Below the pieces are notes generated by a model that worked only from the letters and a program-made list of their open reading frames with translations, was not told where the DNA came from and did no database searches. Positions 9,230 to 16,518 of a DNA stretch of 63,727 nt are shown here, in pieces. The stretch covers positions 1 to 63,727 of the forward strand of contig JAPFFF010000103.1 in the NCBI GenBank assembly GCA_039105265.1, written 5' to 3'. Positions within the stretch are counted from its first letter, which is position 1. Each line of letters starts with the position of its first letter. This stretch comes from Tritrichomonas musculus (lineage: Eukaryota; Parabasalia; Tritrichomonadida; Tritrichomonadidae). Position numbers and translations under genes: made by a program.

Positions 9230-10537
9230 TCAATTTATACTAACAACATTTAATCCCATATCATCAGCATACGAATTCCAATAATTTTCCATATAATGAT
9301 GTAAATACACCGATACATCAAAGCCCTGTAGTACTTCATTCAATACTCTTAAAACTTCAGGTATAGTATCTTTAGGATTATTAAATACCCCCTGACCTAC
9401 CATAGTAACATGTAAATTAATGCGACTTCGGGTTTGGTAGGAACGAATTGCGGCAGCTTGTGCAAGAGCCTTGTATTGTGCGGTAATTAATGTTATACAA
9501 CATTCTTTATATAGACGCATTTGATCACTTTGATTGGCACTTCCCCAAGAAATATGATATCCCTGAAATGATGGTGCAGCAGTAAATACTTGAAGTTGTT
9601 TTTTCTCGGTTCCTTCACATTTAACCCATTGTGATAAAAATTTCATTTCATTAACGTGATTTTTCAAAAAAGAATTAAATTCTCTTAAGTCATTAATATC
9701 TGTAATTTTCCACAATTGTAGGTATCCGTTTTGATACAGATCACGATATTTATTAGTTATAGACGTTCCGTCAACCATGCATTGGCTCAGTAAATCTTCG
9801 AGTGCATCTGGAAGTTTTCTCTGTAAACTTGCAGACTCTCTATGTTTAGCTGCGGCAACTGCTTGAAGTGAAGCCATAGGGCCTTGTGTAAAATCATATC
9901 GCCAATTTTTTACCGGTGATAGTCTGCTAGACGTAGATTCAAGAGCATTAAATTGACTTGCTAAATTTATAATATCGCCATTTTCGCAGCAATCCATTTC
10001 GTGCAGTTTCAATGCATCTATTCCACCTAAATAGAAAAATTGTGCAGATCCACAGTTGCGTGGTACACTTCTTGCCGCCGTTTCCAACTCTGAAAGCGTA
10101 AATGACTCTATTGGTAGATCATTTTCTCGAACACCTTTGTCTAAAATTGATTCAACATCAGTCGGTGTGGCGGTAAAAGTATCGTACCGATATGAACTTA
10201 TATCATCTGATCCCGCTAAATCCAGATGGCTTCCACTAAACCTATTTAGATATTTATTTGTTTCTTGGAACGCCACATCTTGACAAGGTGAAATCCTTGC
10301 CTCTCGCAAAAAATCTATTAGGGATATATTTTTTGACAAATATAAATTATCACCGGCATTTGATGGCTGAATTGTATTTAACCTATTTGAATTACTATTA
10401 CTATTTAATGGTTGAGGTGTAGAATTATTATTATTAGACATATAATCTACCATTTTTAAGCCTACACCTAGCATCAACAAAAATGTACAACTCAGCAGTA
10501 TTGCTTGATTAATATTTTTATTAATTGTCATTTGCAT
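9230..10537 (-). CDS. Secreted protein of unknown function with an ASQFNALE...DFTQGP signature
   Basis: 435 residues. Residues 1-30 form a signal peptide or anchor; a Ser/Asn-rich linker (about 35-60) follows, then a large globular region. Around residues 190-230 lie ASQFNALE and, about 20 residues on, DFTQGP; a strand-like INLHVTMVGQGVFNNP lies near 380. From memory, a widespread group of uncharacterised proteins shares QFNxLE, a following D-TQGP and a C-terminal GGGVFxN element, so I place it there tentatively. Five or more Cys suggest folding outside the cell. The DNA looks less AT-rich than its neighbours, hinting at transfer. Convergent with the membrane protein at 8824. Confidence 0.5.
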   Translation of the reverse strand: MQMTINKNINQAILLSCTFLLMLGVGLKMVDYMSNNNNSTPQPLNSNSNSNRLNTIQPSNAGDNLYLSKNISLIDFLREARISPCQDVAFQETNKYLNRFSGSHLDLAGSDDISSYRYDTFTATPTDVESILDKGVRENDLPIESFTLSELETAARSVPRNCGSAQFFYLGGIDALKLHEMDCCENGDIINLASQFNALESTSSRLSPVKNWRYDFTQGPMASLQAVAAAKHRESASLQRKLPDALEDLLSQCMVDGTSITNKYRDLYQNGYLQLWKITDINDLREFNSFLKNHVNEMKFLSQWVKCEGTEKKQLQVFTAAPSFQGYHISWGSANQSDQMRLYKECCITLITAQYKALAQAAAIRSYQTRSRINLHVTMVGQGVFNNPKDTIPEVLRVLNEVLQGFDVSVYLHHYMENYWNSYADDMGLNVVSIN

Positions 10538-10621
10538 TTCCCTTTATAAAATATAGCTTAATTTTACCATAATTATAATTAAAAGTCAATATGAACTTAA
10601 ACATGTGAGCTTTAATTTATG

Positions 10622-10650
10622 TTGTCATTTTTCACATTTTATGATATAAT
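10622..10650 (+). promoter_or_regulatory. Promoter of the AgcS symporter gene
   Basis: TTGTCA (10622-10627), a 17-base spacer and TATAAT (10645-10650) preceded by TG, i.e. an extended -10. Its position downstream of the longest possible ORF start shows that the true start must be further in. Confidence 0.8.
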
Positions 10651-10678
10651 AATAATTTATGTTTTGGAGGGATTTACT

Positions 10679-12079
10679 TTGTACGACATTAATTATATAC
10701 TTTCACAAATAAATGACTTCTTATTTGGTCATATAATTGTAGGACTACTAATTTTTTGCGGCGTATATTTTTCATTTAGGACAAAATTTGCACAATTAAG
10801 ATTTTTTTCGGAATCTTTTAGATTACTTAGTGAAAAATCATCCGGAAATAAAACATCTGCATTCAGCGCTCTTATGATATCAACAGCCTCAAAAGTAGGA
10901 ACCGGAAACATAGCCGGTATTGCTCAGGCTTTAGTGGTTGGAGGACCCGGTGCAATGTTTTGGATGTGGATTATGTCAATATTTTCTTCAGCTTCAGCAA
11001 TTGTAGAAAACACACTTGCCCAAATGTACAAAACAGTAAATGATGATGGAGTATCATTTAGAGGGGGACCTTCATACTACATACAAAAGGCTCTGGGAAA
11101 AAGAAATATAGGGATATTATTTTCAATATTATTAATAATAAGTTTCGCTTATGGTTTTAATGCTCTTCAGTCACATACAATATCTTCTTCTCTGGATTAT
11201 TATATAAAAGATTATAATAATACTATTTGGCCATTAGTAGTAGGGATAATACTTGCAGCCGCCACCGCATTTATAATCTTTGGAGGGATACATCGAATAA
11301 GTTTTATATCTTCTGCAATAGTACCGATAATGGCAGGAATGTATTTAATACTTGGAATATATATTATAATAGTAAATATAGAAAAAATGCCATATGTAGT
11401 ATCATCCATACTAAAAGAGGCATTCAATTTCAGGGCTATTTTTTCAGGTTTTGCAGGAAGCGCATTATCAATAGGCATTAAAAGAGGGTTATTATCAAAC
11501 GAAGCAGGAATGGGAAGCTCACCAAACGTAGTAGCAGCAGCAGATACATCTCATCCTGCTAAACAAGGTATTTTACAAATACTTTCAGTATTTATAGACA
11601 CTATTCTGATATGTTCCACAACGGCATTTATAGTCTTACTTTCAAGCCCTAATTTGGATGGTCATGTATCTGGGATACCCTTAATACAGCAATGTCTTAA
11701 ATCTCAAATAGGACCATGGGGAATACATTTTATTACATTCTCTATATTCACATTTGCATTTAGTTCAGTAGTCGGAAATTACTGCTATGCAGAATCTAAC
11801 TTGCTATTTATAAAGGACAACCCCTATATCCTAAAAATATTTAGAATATCATGTATAATACCTGTAATATTAGGATCTATAGCTAACGCTAAAATAGTAT
11901 GGAATATTGCTGATATTTCTATGGGATTAATGTCGATAGTAAATATAGTAGCAATTATACTTTTATCTAAAAAATTCTTAATATGCCTAAATGATTACTC
12001 AGAGCAGTATAAATTAGGAAAAGATCCAATATTTAATGCTCCAAAGTGTAAAATATATGATACAGAAGTCTGGAAATAA
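10679..12079 (+). CDS. Sodium:alanine/glycine symporter (AgcS family)
   Basis: 466 residues, about ten membrane helices. It takes up alanine, glycine or a related amino acid with Na+. Family marks are the early STASKVGTGNIAGIAQAL motif that forms the Na+/substrate site, the FRGGPSYYI loop, the GIKRGLLSNEAGMGS motif, and FAFSSVVGNYCYAE. The start is TTG at 10679, seven bases after GGAGGG and downstream of the promoter. The Na+ gradient it uses could be supplied by the decarboxylase pump at 149-1697. Its last 49 bases are echoed about 300 bases downstream. Confidence 0.9.
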   Translation: MYDINYILSQINDFLFGHIIVGLLIFCGVYFSFRTKFAQLRFFSESFRLLSEKSSGNKTSAFSALMISTASKVGTGNIAGIAQALVVGGPGAMFWMWIMSIFSSASAIVENTLAQMYKTVNDDGVSFRGGPSYYIQKALGKRNIGILFSILLIISFAYGFNALQSHTISSSLDYYIKDYNNTIWPLVVGIILAAATAFIIFGGIHRISFISSAIVPIMAGMYLILGIYIIIVNIEKMPYVVSSILKEAFNFRAIFSGFAGSALSIGIKRGLLSNEAGMGSSPNVVAAADTSHPAKQGILQILSVFIDTILICSTTAFIVLLSSPNLDGHVSGIPLIQQCLKSQIGPWGIHFITFSIFTFAFSSVVGNYCYAESNLLFIKDNPYILKIFRISCIIPVILGSIANAKIVWNIADISMGLMSIVNIVAIILLSKKFLICLNDYSEQYKLGKDPIFNAPKCKIYDTEVWK

Positions 12080-12135
12080 CTTCAAAATATAAAGAAAATT
12101 AGATAAAAATGATTAAATCCAAAGATAATAAATGA

Positions 12136-12345
12136 TCACTACTCATTGCATTAATTTTACATTTTTCTGTTTTTATATTATTGTATACCATACCATTTTT
12201 ACTGGGGCACTATATTATTCCCATACCGGAGGTAAAAGTTGGATGCCTTTTTGGAATTATATTTTTAAAAACTAAAAATATTTTATTACCTATATTTTTT
12301 CATTGGCTTTGGGATTCTGTAGTATTTACTTTCTATATAATATAA
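12136..12345 (+). pseudogene. Remnant of a CPBP-family intramembrane protease gene
   Basis: An open frame of about 69 codons without a start reads as the C-terminal end of a CPBP (Abi/CAAX-type) membrane protease: a hydrophobic segment, then GCLFGIIFLKTKNILLPIFF and HWLWD, matching the last conserved His/Asp motif. The N-terminal half and the Glu-Glu motif are absent, so this is a decayed host gene fragment lying between agcS and its duplicated tail. Confidence 0.55.
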
Positions 12346-12378
12346 CTTTTTATATAAAAATCAGTCTAAAAATCTTAT

Positions 12379-12427
12379 ATTTAATGCTCCAAAGTGTAAA
12401 ACATACGATACGGAAGTTTGGAAATAG
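12379..12427 (+). repeat. Duplicated 3' end of the agcS gene
   Basis: This stretch repeats 12031-12079 with only a handful of changes, mostly silent, and still reads FNAPKCKTYDTEVWK followed by a stop. It suggests a second agcS copy once stood here and was mostly lost, together with the CPBP fragment between the copies. Confidence 0.75.
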
Positions 12428-12468
12428 CTTAAAAAATATATCGAAATATTATACTTTTATTTATCTTC

Positions 12469-12497
12469 TTGACTTTATTTTATTAATTATGTATAAT
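12469..12497 (+). promoter_or_regulatory. Promoter of the small gene at 12525
   Basis: TTGACT (12469-12474), a 17-base spacer and TATAAT (12492-12497), placed 28 bases before the ATG. A strong vegetative-type promoter for a single short gene. Confidence 0.8.
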
Positions 12498-12524
12498 TTT
12501 TAAATAGAGAAGGAGAGATTAAAT

Positions 12525-12854
12525 ATGTCTATAAGAAAATTAAAAGATAATACACTTGGAAAAATAAGCGGTGGAAGATACTATTTTAGAAAATACGGTA
12601 ATGCATATGGAATGTATTGCGAAAAGTGGTCTGATGCTTATAATGATGAAACAGGAGATATATTCGATAAATTAATAGATGGTATAGACGTATTAGATAG
12701 TAATGACGAATATACGGCTAATCCGGATTTAAATTTAATTCCCGAAAACGAACCCATCCCTCTAATCTATCTTTCTGAAAAGGGACTTGATAAAATAGTA
12801 TCTAAAATGAAAAATTTAAATGTAGGATATATAGATCCGTCTTACGTCAGATAA
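12525..12854 (+). CDS. Small protein with a double-glycine-type leader
   Basis: 109 residues. The N-terminus MSIRKLKDNTLGKISGG resembles leaders cut by peptidase-containing ABC exporters (Leu, Leu/Ile and Gly-Gly spaced as in bacteriocin and peptide-pheromone precursors). The following part begins RYYFRKYGNAYGMYCEKW, then turns acidic. Only one Cys is present, so it is not a classical pediocin. It has its own strong promoter and AAGGAGAG ribosome site. No exporter or immunity gene is adjacent. It may equally be an ordinary cytosolic protein; the function is unknown. Confidence 0.55.
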   Translation: MSIRKLKDNTLGKISGGRYYFRKYGNAYGMYCEKWSDAYNDETGDIFDKLIDGIDVLDSNDEYTANPDLNLIPENEPIPLIYLSEKGLDKIVSKMKNLNVGYIDPSYVR

Positions 12855-12861
12855 ATTCATT

Positions 12862-13830
12862 CTATCGTTTTAACTCATCTTTTATAGATCTCAAAAATAG
12901 ATTTGATAATTCTATTTTTGGGTCTATTTTTTTGTCTATAATAGTACTTATGGAATTACATATCGGAAGTTCTACATTATAAATCTGTGAAAGTCTCTTT
13001 ATAGCTCTTGAAGTAGATACTCCCTCAGCTAATTTGAAATACTCCTGGTTTTTAGCCAAATTTTCTCCATATTGGCGGTTATTACTATACTCAGAAAAAA
13101 GAGTAGCTTGGTAATCACCAAGATGACAAAGTCCGTAAGCTGAAAACGGATTACCACCCATAGCCTTTATTAAACGAGATATTTCGAGAGTCCCCCTCGA
13201 CATCAACGCACCCTTTAAAGATTCATATCCTATACCATCTAATATTCCTGCTGCTATCCCCATAACATTCTTAGCAGCCGCACCAATTTCATTACCTATT
13301 AAATCATTTCCATAATAAAATCTTATAAGATCACTTGAAAATTCACTTATTAAAAACTTAGTTACAGACTCCTTATTAGAATCAATAACCATACAATTCG
13401 GAATGCCTTTCAAAAAGTCTTGCACATGCCCCGGTCCCACCCATATAGCTACGTCTGTTAAATCTTTATCTATATATTCATGCGCTACTTCGGTAAGCCT
13501 TTTACCCGTACTTTCTTCTATCCCTTTCATACATAAAACTATTTTTTTCCCCGATAAATCAAATTTGATCAAAGATCTAAATAAATCCCTAAGAGACTGA
13601 GAACTTATTGAAATTACAATTATCTCACAGTCACTTAAAGCCTCTTCTAAATTGAAAGTAAATTTCACCTTTTCACTAAAAAATATTACTCCATTATTTC
13701 CACAATCTAAAAACCTACTTAAATTTTTAGACTCTTTTCTCCCCCAAACCGTTATATTATGTCCTATCTTGCTCAAATACCAAGCAATAAAGCTTCCCCA
13801 ACGTCCACAGCCTAAAACTGATATGTTCAT
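12862..13830 (-). CDS. gpsA: Glycerol-3-phosphate dehydrogenase [NAD(P)+]
   Basis: Reduces dihydroxyacetone phosphate to sn-glycerol 3-phosphate for membrane lipids. 322 residues: Rossmann motif VLGCGRWG at 5-12, VWVGPGHV in the mid part (usually SGPSxA, so a variant), GNEIGAAAKNVMGIAAGI with the catalytic Lys, and the C-terminal domain with AEGVSTSRAI. The ATG at 13830 follows ATGGAGGAATAG; the 15-codon upstream extension is not expected to be translated. Confidence 0.92.
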   Translation of the reverse strand: MNISVLGCGRWGSFIAWYLSKIGHNITVWGRKESKNLSRFLDCGNNGVIFFSEKVKFTFNLEEALSDCEIIVISISSQSLRDLFRSLIKFDLSGKKIVLCMKGIEESTGKRLTEVAHEYIDKDLTDVAIWVGPGHVQDFLKGIPNCMVIDSNKESVTKFLISEFSSDLIRFYYGNDLIGNEIGAAAKNVMGIAAGILDGIGYESLKGALMSRGTLEISRLIKAMGGNPFSAYGLCHLGDYQATLFSEYSNNRQYGENLAKNQEYFKLAEGVSTSRAIKRLSQIYNVELPICNSISTIIDKKIDPKIELSNLFLRSIKDELKR

Positions 13831-13910
13831 TTTGATACTATTCCTCCATAACGTATAATAAATGATATTATACATTAATTATAAACAACATTTAAACCGT
13901 ATAAATAATT

Positions 13911-14276
13911 TTATTTTTCTTCCCTATTAAAAAATTGCATTACACCTATTATTAACAAAAGCAAAGCAAAAATCTTTGAAAGCAGTCCTTTATCAAGGAA
14001 CTGGGAAACGTAAGACCCTAACAAAGCGCAAGGAATACCAATAAAAACACAAGGCATAATTATTTTCCATAATATAAGCTTTTTCTTAATATAAAATATT
14101 ATCGCAACAAAAGATATAGGTATGAAAAAAAGCAAATTGATTCCCTGAGCTTTTAATTGTTCAATATTATCAAACACAGTAAGGCATAATATAAGTACTC
14201 CGCCTCCACCAAGGCCCATTGCTCCTAACATACCGGAAAAAAATCCGAAAACAGAACTTATTAATATATTTGTCAT
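13911..14276 (-). CDS. TauE/SafE-family permease, second half-size protein
   Basis: 121 residues with four membrane helices and the repeat motif GAMGLGGGGVLIL near the N-terminus. TauE/SafE (DUF81) permeases, thought to export sulfite or organosulfur anions, usually are single chains of about 250 residues with two such repeats. Here the repeats are separate genes: this ATG overlaps the stop of the preceding gene by four bases (ATGA), so the two are translationally coupled and probably form a heterodimer. Confidence 0.8.
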   Translation of the reverse strand: MTNILISSVFGFFSGMLGAMGLGGGGVLILCLTVFDNIEQLKAQGINLLFFIPISFVAIIFYIKKKLILWKIIMPCVFIGIPCALLGSYVSQFLDKGLLSKIFALLLLIIGVMQFFNREEK

Positions 14277-14635
14277 CGCACTATCAACCTAAACGCAGCC
14301 CAAATACTAAAAATACCAAACATAATTCTTAATACCTTTTTATCAATTTTCGGCAATAAATATGACCCTAAAATAGAACCAACTATACCTAAAGGTAAAT
14401 ATGGCAAAACTTCATAATAACTAAATATATGAGAATTAAGGTAAAGCATTGAACTTACGATGCACAAAACAAATATTATAAATACAGCATTTGCATGTGC
14501 TGTTTTCCTGTCTATACCTATAAATTTAGTGAGCATAGGGACTATTATCATTCCCCCTCCCGCTCCTAAAAGTCCATTAAGAAATCCTGAAAATATCCCT
14601 ATTGAAGTCACGGCCAACAATTTTTTCTTCTCCAC
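14273..14635 (-). CDS. TauE/SafE-family permease, first half-size protein
   Basis: 120 residues, four membrane helices, with the family motif FLNGLLGAGGGMIIVPML near the N-terminus and a Gly-rich GSILGSYLLPKI near the end. It pairs with the next gene to make the two halves of one permease. Start GTG at 14635 behind AAAAGGGG. That ribosome site lies in a perfect inverted repeat (14642-14677). Confidence 0.8.
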   Translation of the reverse strand: MEKKKLLAVTSIGIFSGFLNGLLGAGGGMIIVPMLTKFIGIDRKTAHANAVFIIFVLCIVSSMLYLNSHIFSYYEVLPYLPLGIVGSILGSYLLPKIDKKVLRIMFGIFSIWAAFRLIVR

Positions 14636-14641
14636 ATTAAT

Positions 14642-14677
14642 TACCCCTTTTACATTATTCTTAATATAAAAGGGGTA
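14642..14677 (-). promoter_or_regulatory. Perfect 11-bp stem covering the ribosome site of the TauE pair
   Basis: TACCCCTTTTA at 14642-14652 and TAAAAGGGGTA at 14667-14677 pair without mismatch, with a 14-base loop. On the minus strand the 3' arm contains the AGGGG ribosome site. A TATAAT lies at 14679-14684, directly upstream, with no clear -35. No T-run follows, so it is not a terminator; it may limit translation. Confidence 0.45.
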
Positions 14678-14698
14678 TATTATACTTAAAAACCTTAT

Positions 14699-16375
14699 TT
14701 ATTGTTTTTGCAAAAGTATATTGTTAATATCTTTAGATATATTATTTACGTTTTCAAGACTTCCTGACATAATATAAATCTTTATTTTGGGCTCCGTCCC
14801 AGACGGCCTAATTATTAAAACATTATCTTTATCTAATTCAAAACGGATGACATTTGCTTTTGGAAAATCTTTATTGCATTGCTTCATAAAATCTAAGATG
14901 TTTTTTACTTTTAATCCTCCAACTGATTTTAAAGGATTTTTCCTTAAATTTTCCATGATAGCCTTAATTTTTTTCATGTCATCTTTATTACCACCAAATT
15001 CTAAGTTCATGTTCTTCGAGTAGAAATTTCCAAACTCCTTATATATATCTTCTAAAACGTCTAAGAGACTGAGTCCTTCTTTCTTATAAAATGCTGCCAT
15101 TTCACATATCATCATTGATGCAACCACAGCATCCTTATCTCTAGCGTAAGTTCCGATCAAGTATCCATGACTTTCTTCAAATCCCAAAATATATCTCTGG
15201 CTCTCAGAATTTTTTTCTAATTTTCGAATTTCCTTACCAATATATTTAAATCCGGTAAGCACATTTAAAACTTCACAATTATACTTCTTAGCTATTTTGT
15301 CTATGAAATTTGTACTTACAATTGTCTTGACTATAACAGGATTTTTAGGTAAAGTCCCCATAAATTCTCTATATTTCAAAATATAAGAAACTAATAATAC
15401 TCCTATTTCATTACCGCTTAAAAAAATATATTCCTTTCCGTCAAACACACATACTCCTATCCTATCGCAGTCAGGATCTGTGGATATTATTAAATCAGCT
15501 TTTTTCTCCCTGGCAAAATCCTTTGCAAGGCTAAAACATTCCCTTGATTCAGGATTCGGGTACTTACAGGTAGTAAAATTACCGTCAGGATTCTCCTGCT
15601 CAGGAACAACATAAAAATTTTTAATGCCAATCAAATCTATAACCTTTTTCACGAGTTTATTTCCGGCACCATTTAAGGGAGTATAAACTACACAAAGGTC
15701 AGAATTCCTACAAGAATCCTTATTTATACCCTGATTCATTACTTCTTTAATATATTCATCGTATAAAGATTCATGTATAAACTCTATGCTCTTACTTTTT
15801 ATTCCTGATTCAAATTCAATTAATTTTACGTCTTTAAATATGTCAACTTTTTCGATACTTCCATATATCTTTTTTGCATCGTCATCTAAAATCTGGGCGC
15901 CGTCTTCTCCGTAGCACTTATATCCATTATATTCAGGAGGATTGTGACTTGCAGTAATCATAATACCGCCTTGACAATTTAATTTTCTTACAGCAAAAGA
16001 CAATACCGGTGTGGGCTTTAATTCGTCAGTAATATAAACTTTTATATTGTTAGCCGCTAAAACACGTGCAGATTCTTTTGCAAATTCATAAGAATTATTT
16101 CTAGAATCATAAGAAATAGCTACCGATAAAAATAATGATTTATATTTATCATTCAAGTAATCAGCAAACCCTTGCGTTGTCTGCCTTACAGTATAAATAT
16201 TCATTCTATTCGTACCCATACCCATTATTCCACGAAGTCCTGCCGTACCAAATTCTAAATTTTTATAAAAACTTTCATACATTTCTTCCTGATTTAAATT
16301 CTCTAGCATCTCTTTATATTTTTTTTCAGTAACATTATTTTTCCATATCTCAAAAATATTTTTTATATTTTCCAA
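14699..16375 (-). CDS. Phospho-sugar mutase (phosphoglucomutase/phosphomannomutase)
   Basis: 558 residues of the alpha-D-phosphohexomutase family, interconverting hexose 1- and 6-phosphates. The order of motifs is complete: GTAGLRGIMG near residue 43, the phosphoserine loop GIMITASHNPPEYNGYK, the Mg-binding STDPDCDRIGV, the sugar-recognition GFEESHGYL, and the phosphate-binding RPSGTEPKIKIY near the C-terminus. Length matches the PgcA-type enzyme of Firmicutes. It probably makes glucose 1-phosphate for cell-surface or storage polymers. Confidence 0.93.
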   Translation of the reverse strand: MENIKNIFEIWKNNVTEKKYKEMLENLNQEEMYESFYKNLEFGTAGLRGIMGMGTNRMNIYTVRQTTQGFADYLNDKYKSLFLSVAISYDSRNNSYEFAKESARVLAANNIKVYITDELKPTPVLSFAVRKLNCQGGIMITASHNPPEYNGYKCYGEDGAQILDDDAKKIYGSIEKVDIFKDVKLIEFESGIKSKSIEFIHESLYDEYIKEVMNQGINKDSCRNSDLCVVYTPLNGAGNKLVKKVIDLIGIKNFYVVPEQENPDGNFTTCKYPNPESRECFSLAKDFAREKKADLIISTDPDCDRIGVCVFDGKEYIFLSGNEIGVLLVSYILKYREFMGTLPKNPVIVKTIVSTNFIDKIAKKYNCEVLNVLTGFKYIGKEIRKLEKNSESQRYILGFEESHGYLIGTYARDKDAVVASMMICEMAAFYKKEGLSLLDVLEDIYKEFGNFYSKNMNLEFGGNKDDMKKIKAIMENLRKNPLKSVGGLKVKNILDFMKQCNKDFPKANVIRFELDKDNVLIIRPSGTEPKIKIYIMSGSLENVNNISKDINNILLQKQ

Positions 16376-16457
16376 TTAAAATCACCTTTTTATATTATAA
16401 ATATTTAAATATTCTATACCTATTTTGCCAAAATTTCAATTTAATAGTCATAAAATA

Positions 16458-16495
16458 CTAAAAAGTTGAGATAAAATAAATCTTATCTCAACTTT
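16458..16495 (-). terminator. Terminator after the giant surface-protein gene
   Basis: AAGTTGAGATAA and TTATCTCAACTT form a 12-bp stem with an 8-base loop. On the minus strand it is followed by TTTTT. It lies 24 bases after the stop of the surface-protein gene; on the plus strand the tail is weaker. Confidence 0.85.
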
Positions 16496-16518
16496 ATCTT
16501 GCATACTCAAATATAATA

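Noticed and set aside
10619-10678. Longer N-terminus for the AgcS symporter
   Set aside because: The upstream start lies before the promoter and has no ribosome site; TTG 10679 follows GGAGGG.
12525-12854. Pediocin-like class IIa bacteriocin
   Set aside because: The YGN match is short, only one Cys is present, and the mature part is long and acidic.
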